Shown here in pieces: positions 15,328 to 23,780 of a stretch of DNA of 64,000 nt (position 1 is its first letter; each line of letters starts with the position of its first letter). The DNA comes from Streptomyces nodosus. Lineage in GTDB: Bacteria > Actinomycetota > Actinomycetes > Streptomycetales > Streptomycetaceae. The stretch spans positions 2,444,501 through 2,508,500 of the forward strand of contig NZ_CP023747.1 in the NCBI RefSeq assembly GCF_008704995.1, in the 5' to 3' direction. The translations under genes were made by a program, and so were the position numbers. The notes under the pieces were generated by a model, which was not told the DNA's origin, searched no databases, and saw only the letters and a list, made by a program, of their open reading frames with translations.

Positions 15328-16413
15328 ATGGTCTCTCGTCCCCGTGGCGGTCCTGCCCTGCACCCGGGCGCCTGGTGGCTGTGGTCCCTCGGCCTCGCCA
15401 CCGCCGCCACCCGCACCACCAACCCCCTGCTGCTCGCCCTGCTCGTCACGGTGTCCGGGTATGTCGTGGCGGTGTGCCGCACCGCCACGCCCTGGTCCCG
15501 CTCCTACTCCGCCTTCGTCAAGCTCGCCCTCGCGGTCCTGGTGATCCGGCTGGTGTTCGCCGTGGTCCTCGGCTCGCCGATCCCCGGCACCCACACCGTC
15601 CTCACCCTGCCCGAGATCCCGCTCCCCGACTGGGCGCAGGGCATTCGCCTCGGCGGCCGGGTCACCGCCGAGAGCCTGGTCTTCGCCCTGTACGACGGAC
15701 TGAGGCTGGCCACGCTGCTCGTCTGTGTCGGCGCCGCCAACTCCCTGGCGAACCCGGCCCGGCTCCTCAAGTCCCTCCCGGGCGCGCTGTACGAGGTGGG
15801 CGTCGCGGTCGTCGTCGCGCTCACCTTCGCTCCGCATCTGGTCGCCGACGTACGGAGGCTGCGCGCGGCACGCCGACTGCGGGGTCGGCCCGACCGGGGT
15901 CTGCGCGGTCTGCTCCAGGTCGGACTGCCGGTCCTGGAGGGCGCGTTGGAACGTTCGGTGGCCCTGGCCGCCGCGATGGACGCACGGGGCTTCGGCCGCA
16001 CCGCCGAGGTTCCGCCCGCCGTGCGCCGTACCACCGGCGCCCTCACCCTGGGCGGTCTGCTCGGTGTCTGCGCGGGCACCTATGGACTGCTCACCGCGGA
16101 GGGCGGCATCTACGGTCTGCCCGTCCTGCTGGCCGGGCTGGCCGCCGCGCTGGCCGGGCTCCGGCTCGGCGGCCGGCGCTCGCCGCGCACCCGCTACCGC
16201 CCGGACGTCTGGGGCGCACGGGCGTGGCTGGTAGCCGGTTCCGGGATCGCGGCGGCGGCGCTGATGGCCCTCTCCGGCGCCCACGACCCCACCGCGCTGC
16301 ATCCCGGGGTCGTCCCCCTGACCGCTCCCGAACTGCCCCTGCTCCCCGCCGCGGCGGTCCTGCTCGGCCTGCTGCCCGCGTTCGCCGCCCCCGCCCCCAA
16401 GGAGCCCGCGTGA
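15328..16413 (+). CDS. ECF transporter T component (CbiQ-like)
   Basis: Energy-coupling transmembrane protein of 361 residues. The ATG at 15328 follows AGGAG. It has six or more transmembrane segments, and the coupling helix carries the two Ala-Arg-Gly-like motifs expected for T components: LRAARRLRG and, more clearly, AMDARGFGR. It should bind the fused ATPase encoded next and the S component at the end of the operon. The family supplies energy coupling for vitamin or cobalt/nickel uptake; here the upstream B12 riboswitch points to cobalamin or a precursor. The C-terminal half (about 230-361) has extra hydrophobic segments. Confidence 0.88.
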   Translation: MVSRPRGGPALHPGAWWLWSLGLATAATRTTNPLLLALLVTVSGYVVAVCRTATPWSRSYSAFVKLALAVLVIRLVFAVVLGSPIPGTHTVLTLPEIPLPDWAQGIRLGGRVTAESLVFALYDGLRLATLLVCVGAANSLANPARLLKSLPGALYEVGVAVVVALTFAPHLVADVRRLRAARRLRGRPDRGLRGLLQVGLPVLEGALERSVALAAAMDARGFGRTAEVPPAVRRTTGALTLGGLLGVCAGTYGLLTAEGGIYGLPVLLAGLAAALAGLRLGGRRSPRTRYRPDVWGARAWLVAGSGIAAAALMALSGAHDPTALHPGVVPLTAPELPLLPAAAVLLGLLPAFAAPAPKEPA

Positions 16414-18092
16414 TCCGCTTCGAGAACGTCTCGGTGACGTACGAGGGTGCCGGTGAACCGGCTGTCCGGGACGTCGACTTCGAGGTCCCGGAGGGTGAAC
16501 TGGTGCTGCTGGTGGGCCCGTCCGGGGTCGGCAAGTCGAGTGTGCTCGGCGCGGTGAGCGGTCTGGTCCCGCACTTCACCGGCGGCACCCTGCGGGGCCG
16601 GGTCACCGTGGCCGGACGCGACACCCGTACCCACAAGCCCCGCGAACTCGCGGATGTGGTGGGCACGGTGGGCCAGGACCCGCTGTCCCATTTCGTGACC
16701 GACACCGTGGAGGACGAACTCGCCTACGGCATGGAGTCCCTGGGGCTGGCGCCGGAGGTGATGCGGCGGCGGGTCGAGGAGACCCTGGACCTGCTCGGGC
16801 TGGCCGATCTCCGTGAGCGCCCGATCGCCGCCCTCTCCGGCGGTCAGCGGCAGCGCGTCGCCATCGGCTCGGTGCTCACCCCGCATCCCAAGGTCCTCGT
16901 CCTGGACGAGCCGACCTCCGCGCTCGACCCGCCGGCGGCCGAGGAGGTCCTCGCCGTTCTCCAGCGGCTCGTCCACGATCTCGGTACGACCGTGCTGCTC
17001 GCCGAACACCGGCTGGAGCGGGTCGTCCACTACGCCGACCAGATCGTGCTGCTCCCGGCCCCGGGCGCCCGCCCGGTGCTGGGCACCCCGGCGGAGGTGA
17101 TGGCGGTCTCCCCGGTGTGCCCGCCGGTGGTGGACCTCGGCCGACTGGCCGGCTGGTCGCCCCTGCCGCTGACGGTCCGGGACGCCCGCCGACGCGCCGG
17201 CGCCCTGCGCGAACGGCTCGCGGACGCCGCCCCCGTGGACGACCGGACTCCGGGCCCGCAGGCGCCTGGCCCGCGCCCGCGTCCCGCCACCGCTCGCCGC
17301 TTTCTGCGCCGTCGTCCCGTCCCGGACTCCCCCGCGCCTCACCCCCCGGCGGCCGTCGCCTCCCTCGCCGTCCACCGCGGGCAGGTGGAGGCCCTGCGCC
17401 GGGTCGACCTCACCGTCACCGCGGGCGAGACCGTCGCCCTGATGGGACGCAACGGCGCCGGGAAGTCCACCCTGCTGGCGGCGCTCGTCGGGCTGGTGGA
17501 ACCGGCCCGGGGCTCCGTACGGGTCGGCGGGGCGGTGCCGCACCGTACCGCCCCGCGCGAGCTGGTGCGGCGGGTGGGCCTGGTGCCCCAGGAACCACGG
17601 GACCTTCTGTACGCGGACACCGTGGCCGCCGAGTGCGCGGCGGCGGACCTGGACGCGGGCGCCGACCCCGGCAGCTGCCGGGCCCTGGTGTCCGAACTGC
17701 TGCCGGGCGTCGCGGACGAGACCCATCCGAGGGATCTGTCGGAGGGGCAGCGGCTGGCGCTGGCCCTCGCCGTGGTGCTCACCGCGCGGCCCGAGCTGCT
17801 GCTCCTGGACGAGCCGACGCGCGGTCTGGACTATGCGGCCAAGGCCCGTCTGGTCACCGTGCTGCGCGGACTCGCCGCCGAGGGGCACGCCATCGTGCTG
17901 GCCACCCATGATGTGGAACTGGCCGCCGAACTCGCCCACCGGGTGGTGATCCTGGCCGACGGCGAGGTCGTCGCGGACGGTCCGGCCGCCGATGTGGTCG
18001 TCGCCTCCCCGTCGTTCGCGCCCCAGGTGACGAAGGTGCTGGCGCCGCAGCGGTGGCTCACCGTGGCCCAGGTGCGAAAGGCGCTGTCGTGA
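16410..18092 (+). CDS. ECF transporter fused A/A' ATPase (CbiO-CbiO)
   Basis: Double ABC ATPase of 560 residues; the GTG start overlaps the T-component stop. The first cassette has Walker A GPSGVGKSS (about residue 36), signature LSGGQRQR and Walker B VLVLDEPTSALD. A Pro/Arg-rich linker (about 255-310) leads to the second cassette: Walker A GRNGAGKST, signature LSEGQRLALA, Walker B LLLLDEPTRGLD and switch His in ATHD. In the second signature SGGQ is SEGQ, as often seen in A' halves. A single chain thus supplies the ATPase dimer of an ECF importer. It shares the B12 riboswitch of the operon. Confidence 0.92.
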   Translation: MIRFENVSVTYEGAGEPAVRDVDFEVPEGELVLLVGPSGVGKSSVLGAVSGLVPHFTGGTLRGRVTVAGRDTRTHKPRELADVVGTVGQDPLSHFVTDTVEDELAYGMESLGLAPEVMRRRVEETLDLLGLADLRERPIAALSGGQRQRVAIGSVLTPHPKVLVLDEPTSALDPPAAEEVLAVLQRLVHDLGTTVLLAEHRLERVVHYADQIVLLPAPGARPVLGTPAEVMAVSPVCPPVVDLGRLAGWSPLPLTVRDARRRAGALRERLADAAPVDDRTPGPQAPGPRPRPATARRFLRRRPVPDSPAPHPPAAVASLAVHRGQVEALRRVDLTVTAGETVALMGRNGAGKSTLLAALVGLVEPARGSVRVGGAVPHRTAPRELVRRVGLVPQEPRDLLYADTVAAECAAADLDAGADPGSCRALVSELLPGVADETHPRDLSEGQRLALALAVVLTARPELLLLDEPTRGLDYAAKARLVTVLRGLAAEGHAIVLATHDVELAAELAHRVVILADGEVVADGPAADVVVASPSFAPQVTKVLAPQRWLTVAQVRKALS

Positions 18093-18970
18093 CCGCCGCT
18101 CCTCGCCCGGAAGCGGCGGCGCCGTCCCCGCCCCACCCGGACCGGGACTCCCGGGTCCGCCCCGGGTCCCCGCCCGTCCGGCTCGGGCCCCGCTCGGTCG
18201 CCTCCCTCGTCCTGGTGAGCGCCGTCGGCGCCGCGGGCTTCACCTGGCCGCTCTTCGCCGACCCCGGCTCCCAGGTCGGCACCCACGCCCAGGACGCCCC
18301 CTGGCTCTTCACCGGGCTGCTGGTGCTGCTGGTCGCGGTCGTGGCGGCGACCATCTCCGAGTCGGGACTCGGTCCGAAGGCCGTGGCCATGCTCGGAGTG
18401 CTCGCCGCGACCGGGGCCGCCCTGCGACCGATCGGCGCCGGGACCGCCGGCATCGAACCGATGTTCTTTCTGATGGTGCTGAGCGGGCGGGTGCTCGGGC
18501 CGGGATTCGGGTTCGTCCTCGGCAATGTGACGATGTTCGCCTCCGCGCTGCTGACCGGCGGGGTCGGCCCCTGGCTGCCGTTCCAGATGCTGGCGATGGG
18601 CTGGTTCACACTGGGTGCGGGACTGCTGCCGGGCCCCGGGCGGTGGTTGCGGGGACGGGCCGAGGTCGCGTTGCTCGCCGCGTACGGCCTGGTGGCGGCC
18701 TTCGCCTATGGCACGGTCATGAACCTGGCGGGCTGGCCCTTCATGGGCGCACTGGCCTCGAACATCGCCTTCGATCCGCACGCCGGGCTCGCCGCCAACC
18801 TCACCCGCTTTCTCGCCTACTGCCTGGCCACCTCCCTGGGCTGGGACCTGGGCCGGGCCGTCGTCACGGTGGTGCTCACCTTCTTCCTGGGCCCGGCGGT
18901 GCTCAAGGCGCTGCGCCGCGCGACCCGGCGCGCGGCCTTCGAGGCCCCGGTCGGCTTCGAACAGGCCTAG
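18089..18970 (+). CDS. ECF transporter S component (substrate-binding membrane protein)
   Basis: Integral membrane protein of 293 residues; the GTG start overlaps the ATPase stop. A Pro-rich cytoplasmic stretch (1-40) precedes six hydrophobic segments. Motifs such as RPIGAGTAGIEPMFFLMVLS and GFGFVLGNVTMFASAL are like the S components predicted for cobalamin-regulated actinobacterial ECF systems. Substrate specificity sits in this subunit. The riboswitch makes cobalamin, cobinamide or another B12 precursor the best guess; sequence alone does not settle it. It is the last of the five coupled genes. Confidence 0.85.
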   Translation: MTAAPRPEAAAPSPPHPDRDSRVRPGSPPVRLGPRSVASLVLVSAVGAAGFTWPLFADPGSQVGTHAQDAPWLFTGLLVLLVAVVAATISESGLGPKAVAMLGVLAATGAALRPIGAGTAGIEPMFFLMVLSGRVLGPGFGFVLGNVTMFASALLTGGVGPWLPFQMLAMGWFTLGAGLLPGPGRWLRGRAEVALLAAYGLVAAFAYGTVMNLAGWPFMGALASNIAFDPHAGLAANLTRFLAYCLATSLGWDLGRAVVTVVLTFFLGPAVLKALRRATRRAAFEAPVGFEQA

Positions 18971-19389
18971 TTCTGCGGCGGTTCCCCTGTGGTCCGGGTC
19001 ACCTCGCCGACCCTCCGGTGCGGTGTGGGTCACACCGGTCCACCGCGTTCCGTGGCGCCGGAGTCGACCGTCCGTCATCCCCGCCGTGACGGGCCCCACG
19101 TGACCGGGCTCACCTACTAACCGGACTCGTAGGCGGGCGGAGGGTGCACCCCCGCCGATCAGGCCCCCGACCTGGCCTTTGAGAACCGGGTCACACAGAC
19201 CCGTGGGGCCGAATGCGACCACAACTAGTAAAAGAGGGCATTGCGGACACCTCGCCGGCCTGTTTCTCTGGATGACGTCGCCGGGCGCCGACGAGCCCTC
19301 ATGGGCCGCGGCGCCGCTGCATGCCCCCGCCGCTCCTCCGCGGTTCCGGTGTGCCCGCGACCCCATGCCCCCGAACGAAAAGGTGTTCT
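18971..19389 (+). other. 419-base leader region before the transglycosylase gene
   Basis: No convincing gene. It holds a CGGGTC-ACACA-GACCCG hairpin at 19187-19203 and a looser GC hairpin around 19132-19156 that may end the ECF operon. An AT-richer patch (ACTAGTAAAAGA, near 19225) may belong to the promoter or leader of the lytic enzyme. I looked for the c-di-AMP riboswitch common before Streptomyces wall hydrolases and did not find its conserved core. Confidence 0.5.
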
Positions 19390-19806
19390 GTGTCCGTCTC
19401 CGTCATCCGCCGCATCGCCACCCCGAAGAAGGCCGTCGCCACCGCCGCCCTGGCCGCCGCCACGACCGGCATGCTGTTCGCCTCGGCTCCCGCCCAGGCG
19501 GCCTCCTCGGGATCGGACTCCTCCGCACAGGCGATCGCCCATCAGATGATCCCGGACTCCGCGCAGTACGAGGCGTTCAACAAGATCGTCTCCCATGAGA
19601 GCGGCTGGAACGCGCACGCCACCAACTCCTCCTCCGGCGCCTACGGCCTGGTCCAGGCGCTGCCCGCGTCCAAGATGTCGTCCGCCGGTTCCGACTGGAA
19701 GAGCAACCCGGCCACCCAGATCAAGTGGGGCCTGGACTACATGAACTCCCGCTACGGCAGCCCCGCCGCGGCGTGGAACTTCTGGTCGACCCACCACTGG
19801 TACTGA
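19390..19806 (+). CDS. Secreted lytic transglycosylase (SLT-type)
   Basis: Small peptidoglycan-cleaving enzyme of 138 residues. The GTG at 19390 follows AAAGGTG. A signal peptide of about 45 residues (MSVSVIRRIATPKKAVATAA...) ends near APAQA-AS. The mature domain is the short goose-lysozyme-like SLT fold with the catalytic Glu in IVSHESGWNAHATNSSSGAY, then GLVQALPASKM and IKWGLDYMNSRYG, ending in WNFWSTHHWY. This matches the common actinobacterial single-domain transglycosylase. A near-perfect terminator follows the stop. Confidence 0.9.
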   Translation: MSVSVIRRIATPKKAVATAALAAATTGMLFASAPAQAASSGSDSSAQAIAHQMIPDSAQYEAFNKIVSHESGWNAHATNSSSGAYGLVQALPASKMSSAGSDWKSNPATQIKWGLDYMNSRYGSPAAAWNFWSTHHWY

Positions 19807-19828
19807 TCGAGCCGGTCCCCCGTGACCA

Positions 19829-19866
19829 CGAAGGCGGCGTCCCCGAACCCGGGGCCGCCGCCTTCG
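19829..19866 (+). terminator. Terminator of the transglycosylase gene
   Basis: CGAAGGCGGCG (19829-19839) pairs perfectly with CGCCGCCTTCG (19856-19866), with an inner CCCC/GGGG extension. It lies 23 bases after the stop codon. Confidence 0.8.
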
Positions 19867-20072
19867 TCATGTCCGCCCACGCCGCCTCCGCCCCTGGCCG
19901 TCCGCCCACATCGTCTCCGCTCCCGGCCGGCCCCGTACGGCGTCCGGTGCCCCGCCCTTGAACACTTGTGCCCCGACGCCACGGACGCGCCGTCCACGCG
20001 GACGTCCGATACGGGCCCGGCGGCCGTGGTGGACTTGAGCGCACCGCGCCCGTCCCGCCGACCGGAGGCCCG

Positions 20073-20768
20073 ATGACGACGGAGGAGTCCGACGCCCAGG
20101 ACCGCGACCCCGAGGCGCACGGACTGCGCCTGGTCCCGGCGCTCTTGACGATGACCGTGGTCAGCGGGCTCGTCGACGCGGTGAGTTATCTGGGGCTCGG
20201 CCATGTCTTCACGGCGAACATGACGGGCAATGTGGTGCTGCTTGGCTTCTCCGCGGTCGGCGCACCGGGCATCTCCACCGGGCACTCCCTGGTCTCCCTG
20301 GCGTCGTTCCTCACGGGGGCGGTGATGGGTGGGCGGGTGGCGCGACGGTACGGCGGTGGATCGCGGCGCACCTGGACCCGGACGACCTCCGCGGCCGAAG
20401 CCGTTCTGCTGGGCGTGTCCGCGGCGATCGCCTTCGCCTCCCCGGGCGCCTCCGGTGCGGGCTACGCGCTGATCGCGGTGACGGCCTTCGCGATGGGCCT
20501 GCGCAATACGACGGTGCACAAGCTCGGGGTGCGCGACCTGACCGCCACCACGGTGCTGACCACCACACTGACGGGGCTGGCAGCCGACTCCCGACTGGGC
20601 GGCGGCACGGGCAGCCGCACCCCGCGCCGCGGTGCCTCCGCCGTGGCCCTGCTGGCGGGCGCCCTGCTCGGCGGCTGGCTGGTCCTCCACCACGGCCTGG
20701 GCGTCCCCCTGCTGGTCGCCGCACTGTTGGCGGGGGCGCTGGCGGCGACGGTGTCGGGGCGGATCTGA
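20073..20768 (+). CDS. DUF1275 (YoaK-like) membrane protein
   Basis: Integral membrane protein of 231 residues with about six transmembrane helices. The ATG at 20073 has an excellent GGAGG site. The family pattern is clear: LTMVSGLVDAVSYLGLG-like first helix (here TVVSGLVDAVSYLGLGHVF), TANMTGNVVLLG after it, and FAMGLRNTTVHKLGVRDLTA before TTTLTGLAAD. DUF1275 proteins are widespread and of unknown function; a transport or channel role has been suggested for relatives. The gene stands alone with a terminator at 20808. Confidence 0.88.
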   Translation: MTTEESDAQDRDPEAHGLRLVPALLTMTVVSGLVDAVSYLGLGHVFTANMTGNVVLLGFSAVGAPGISTGHSLVSLASFLTGAVMGGRVARRYGGGSRRTWTRTTSAAEAVLLGVSAAIAFASPGASGAGYALIAVTAFAMGLRNTTVHKLGVRDLTATTVLTTTLTGLAADSRLGGGTGSRTPRRGASAVALLAGALLGGWLVLHHGLGVPLLVAALLAGALAATVSGRI

Positions 20769-20807
20769 GGCGGCTCCTCCGCATCGGTGCCCCGGGGCCC
20801 GGCGCCA

Positions 20808-20840
20808 CCGCCGTCCCGGAGCAGCGTACGGCGGACTTTT
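20808..20840 (+). terminator. Rho-independent-type terminator
   Basis: CCGCCGT (20808-20814) pairs with ACGGCGG (20828-20834), followed by ACTTTTGTT. It sits 40 bases after the DUF1275 stop. Confidence 0.65.
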
Positions 20841-21113
20841 GTTCGGGCGACGACTGTGGCAGGACGGTCCGGTTCCCCCCTCGGTGCGCGAGAAGGGTCA
20901 CAGACATGGCCGTGAGCGGCTGTCCACGAGATGGCCGTCGCGCCTGGACACAGGGCGTTTGCGCGCTCTGCGCAGCACCTGTGTCACCCAATGTGAGGAC
21001 GCAAACCGCACCTATAGTCGATTTTCCGGCCCACCTCCCGGACGGACCCCGGTCCGCAGCGGGACGGCGGGCCCCTTGTCCTCGTTCCCGTCGAAAGGCA
21101 GGCGAGCGGAATC
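20841..21113 (+). promoter_or_regulatory. Upstream region of the ProP-like gene
   Basis: No gene is seen. TATAGT at 21013-21018 is a plausible -10, about 95 bases before the start; a matching -35 is weak. A second TTTTCC-rich patch follows. No clear operator was found. Confidence 0.3.
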
Positions 21114-22499
21114 TTGACGACCGTCGCTCCACTCCCACCGTCCGATGCGTACCGGGCCCCGGTGGCCCGGGAGGCAACCGTCACCGACCCGGCGCTGGTC
21201 AAACGCGCCGTGAAGGCCGCCGCGCTCGGCAACGCGATGGAGTGGTTCGACTTCGGCGTCTACAGCTATATCGCGGTGACGCTGGGCAAGGTGTTCTTCC
21301 CGTCCGGCAGCCCCACCGCACAGCTGCTCTCCACCTTCGGTGCCTTCGCCGCGGCGTTTCTGGTCCGGCCGCTGGGCGGCATGGTCTTCGGACCGCTCGG
21401 CGACCGACTGGGGCGCCAGAAGGTGCTCGCACTGACCATGATCATGATGGCGGCGGGCACCTTCGCGATCGGCCTGATCCCGTCGTACGCGACGATCGGC
21501 GTCGGCGCGCCGGCGCTGCTGCTGGCCGCCCGTCTGGTGCAGGGCTTCTCCACCGGCGGCGAGTACGCGGGCGCGTCCACCTTCATCGCCGAGTACGCCC
21601 CGGACAGAAAGCGCGGCTTCCTCGGCAGCTGGCTGGAGTTCGGCACGCTCGCCGGATACGTCGGCGGCGCGGGCCTGGTCACCCTGATGACCGCGCTGCT
21701 GCCCGCCGCGGACCTGGTGGCCTGGGGCTGGCGGATCCCGTTCCTGATCGCGGGCCCGATGGGCATCATCGGCCTCTATCTGCGGCTGCGGCTGGAGGAG
21801 ACCCCGGCGTTCGCGGCGGAGGTCGAGAAGTCGGGGGCCGACCGTCCCCGGGTGCCGCTGCGCGAGACGGTGGCCGGCCAGTGGCGGGCGCTGCTGCTGT
21901 GCGTGGGCCTGGTGCTGGTGTTCAACGTCACCGACTACATGCTGCTGTCGTACATGCCGAGCTATCTGACCAGCGAGCTGAAGTACGACGAGACCCATGG
22001 ACTGCTGGTGGTGCTCGGCGTGATGGTGCTGATGATGATCGTGCAGCCGTTCGCGGGGGCGCTCACCGACCGCGTGGGCCGCCGCCCGGTGATCGCGGCG
22101 GGCTGTGCGGGTTTCCTGTTCCTGTCGGTTCCCGCGCTGCTGCTGATCCGCCAGGGAGGCCTGCTCGCCATCGCCCTCGGCATGGGGGCGCTCGGACTGC
22201 TGCTGGTCTGCTTCACGGCGGCGATGCCGGCCACGCTCCCGGCCCTCTTCCCGACCCGGGTCCGCTACGGCTCGCTCTCGATCGGCTTCAATGTGTCCGT
22301 TTCGCTGTTCGGCGGGACCACCCCGCTGGTGGTCACGGCGCTCATCGGGGCCACGGGGAACATGATGATGCCCGCCTACTACATGATGGCGGCGGCCGTG
22401 ATCGGCGGGGCCGCGGTGTGGCGCATGACGGAGTCGGCCGGACGTCCGCTGCCGGGGTCGGCACCGTCGGTCGAGCGCCCGCCGCACCCGACGGCATGA
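21114..22499 (+). CDS. proP: MFS proline/betaine-type transporter (ProP-like)
   Basis: Proton-linked osmolyte or metabolite symporter of 461 residues and 12 transmembrane helices. The TTG at 21114 is the best start; it follows GAGCGGAA, and no other start lies before the conserved N-terminus. Metabolite:H+ symporter hallmarks are present: ALGNAMEWFDFGVYSYIAVT in helix 1, the loop GPLGDRLGRQKVLALTM, QGFSTGGEYAGASTFIAEYA in helix 4, and the internal repeat GALTDRVGRRPVI. ProP family members take up proline, glycine betaine or dicarboxylates; the exact substrate is open. The long coiled-coil tail of E. coli ProP is absent. Confidence 0.88.
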   Translation: MTTVAPLPPSDAYRAPVAREATVTDPALVKRAVKAAALGNAMEWFDFGVYSYIAVTLGKVFFPSGSPTAQLLSTFGAFAAAFLVRPLGGMVFGPLGDRLGRQKVLALTMIMMAAGTFAIGLIPSYATIGVGAPALLLAARLVQGFSTGGEYAGASTFIAEYAPDRKRGFLGSWLEFGTLAGYVGGAGLVTLMTALLPAADLVAWGWRIPFLIAGPMGIIGLYLRLRLEETPAFAAEVEKSGADRPRVPLRETVAGQWRALLLCVGLVLVFNVTDYMLLSYMPSYLTSELKYDETHGLLVVLGVMVLMMIVQPFAGALTDRVGRRPVIAAGCAGFLFLSVPALLLIRQGGLLAIALGMGALGLLLVCFTAAMPATLPALFPTRVRYGSLSIGFNVSVSLFGGTTPLVVTALIGATGNMMMPAYYMMAAAVIGGAAVWRMTESAGRPLPGSAPSVERPPHPTA

Positions 22500-22556
22500 C
22501 AGGCATGACATCACCCGAACGTGTCTATACAGGCCCTCTCACCTCGGGCTATATTC

Positions 22557-22584
22557 ATTAGGCAGTCTAATTAGACAGCTTAAT
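22557..22584. promoter_or_regulatory. Palindromic operator before the O-methyltransferase gene
   Basis: GTCTAATTAGAC (22565-22576) is a perfect palindrome, flanked by ATTAGGCA and AGCTTAAT so that TTAG/CTAA half-sites repeat on both sides. It lies 31 bases before the start codon, overlapping or just after a likely -10 (TATATT at 22550). The size and AT-rich character suit a MarR- or TetR-type repressor. Confidence 0.6.
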
Positions 22585-22607
22585 CAGCCGAGGGAAGGCA
22601 CCGTGCA

Positions 22608-23282
22608 ATGAGTACAGCGCAAGAGGCCTGGGACGACGTCGACGCCTACTTCACGACCCTTCTCGCCCCCGACGACGAGGTGCTCACCGAGGCCCTGCGG
22701 GACAGCGATGCGGCGGGGCTGCCCCAGATCGCCGTCTCACCGAACCAGGGCAAGCTGCTCCAGCTGCTCGCCCGGATCCAGGGCGCCCGCCGGGTCCTGG
22801 AGATCGGCACACTCGGCGGCTACAGCACCATCTGGCTGGCCCGGGCACTGCCCGAGGACGGCCGGCTGATCACTCTGGAATATTCGGCCGTCCATGCGGA
22901 GGTCGCCCGCCGCAATCTCGACCGGGCCGGTCTGGGCGAGATCGCCCAGGTGAGAGTGGGCCCCGCCCTGGAGTCGCTGCCGAAGCTGGCCGAGGAGCAC
23001 CCGGAGCCGTTCGACCTGGTCTTCATCGACGCGGACAAGGTCAACAATCCGCAGTATGTGGAGTGGGCCCTCAGACTGACCCGCCCCGGGGGCCTGATCA
23101 TCCTCGACAATGTGGTGCGCGGCGGTCGGGTCACCGACCCCGACAGCGAGGACCCGAGCGTGCGAGGCACCCGGGCCGCGCTGGAACTCATCGCCTCCCA
23201 CCCGAGATTGAGCGGGACGGCGATCCAGACGGTGGGCACCAAGGGGTACGACGGATTCGCGCTGGCCCGGGTGACGGTCTGA
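22608..23282 (+). CDS. O-methyltransferase (Methyltransf_3, catechol-type)
   Basis: SAM-dependent O-methyltransferase of 224 residues; ATG after GGGAAGG. The SAM site is VLEIGTLGGYSTIWLARALP, the acidic metal-binding motif is FIDADKVNNPQYVEWAL, and the third metal/substrate motif is LIILDNVVRGGRV. These match the divalent-metal-dependent caffeoyl-CoA/catechol O-methyltransferase family, so the acceptor is probably a vicinal diol on an aromatic ring. The palindromic operator upstream suggests that it is inducible. A convergent FHA gene follows after 13 bases. Confidence 0.9.
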   Translation: MSTAQEAWDDVDAYFTTLLAPDDEVLTEALRDSDAAGLPQIAVSPNQGKLLQLLARIQGARRVLEIGTLGGYSTIWLARALPEDGRLITLEYSAVHAEVARRNLDRAGLGEIAQVRVGPALESLPKLAEEHPEPFDLVFIDADKVNNPQYVEWALRLTRPGGLIILDNVVRGGRVTDPDSEDPSVRGTRAALELIASHPRLSGTAIQTVGTKGYDGFALARVTV

Positions 23283-23295
23283 CCGACGGGGCTGC

Positions 23296-23691
23296 TCAGA
23301 CCTCGTGGTAGAAGCCCACATTGACGCTGCGCGGGGCGGAGCGGTCCTTGATCACCAGCTCCCCGGAGCCGCCGTGCGGCAGCTTGGCGGTGCCGCCGTA
23401 GGGCAGGGGCTGGGCCGGGTGCCCTGGCAGGGTCAGCACCACCTCGGAGGAGGGCTCGACCTGGGAGCCGCGCAGCCAGATGACCCCCCAGACACCGTCC
23501 GCTCCGCACTGGAACTCCAGATGGACCCGCGAGACGAACAGCCAGTCGTCGGGGGTCACCAGCCGGCAGAGGGACCTGTCCCGGCCCACCCGCAGCAGGC
23601 TGCCCGGGTCGCTGGGCGCATCGGCCATCAGCATGCCGGCCGTCGCCCCGGCATCCGCCTCGGAGACCGAGGCCATGGTGAGTTCGAGCAC
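23296..23691 (-). CDS. FHA-domain protein
   Basis: Small phosphothreonine-binding-type protein of 131 residues. The GTG at 23691 is preceded by AAGGAG at six bases, which fixes the start. The forkhead-associated core is visible: LLRVGRDRSLCRLVTPDDWL supplies the GR motif and FVSRVHLEFQ the S-R-x-H phosphate-binding motif, then strands VWGVIWLRGS and GELVIKDRS. There is no other domain, so it probably works by docking onto Thr-phosphorylated partners of Ser/Thr kinases. It reads convergently to the O-methyltransferase and divergently from the DnaJ-C28 gene. Confidence 0.8.
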   Translation of the reverse strand: MLELTMASVSEADAGATAGMLMADAPSDPGSLLRVGRDRSLCRLVTPDDWLFVSRVHLEFQCGADGVWGVIWLRGSQVEPSSEVVLTLPGHPAQPLPYGGTAKLPHGGSGELVIKDRSAPRSVNVGFYHEV

Positions 23692-23780
23692 AAGCGCTCC
23701 TTCTGGGTGCTGGGTCGTACCGCTGCGGAATGATAATTCGACCGATCGCCCTGTTGGGTGATGTCCGACACAATGGGGGC

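Noticed and set aside
19187-19389. c-di-AMP (ydaO-type) riboswitch before the lytic transglycosylase.
   Set aside because: The conserved core of that riboswitch is not found; only a simple hairpin is seen.
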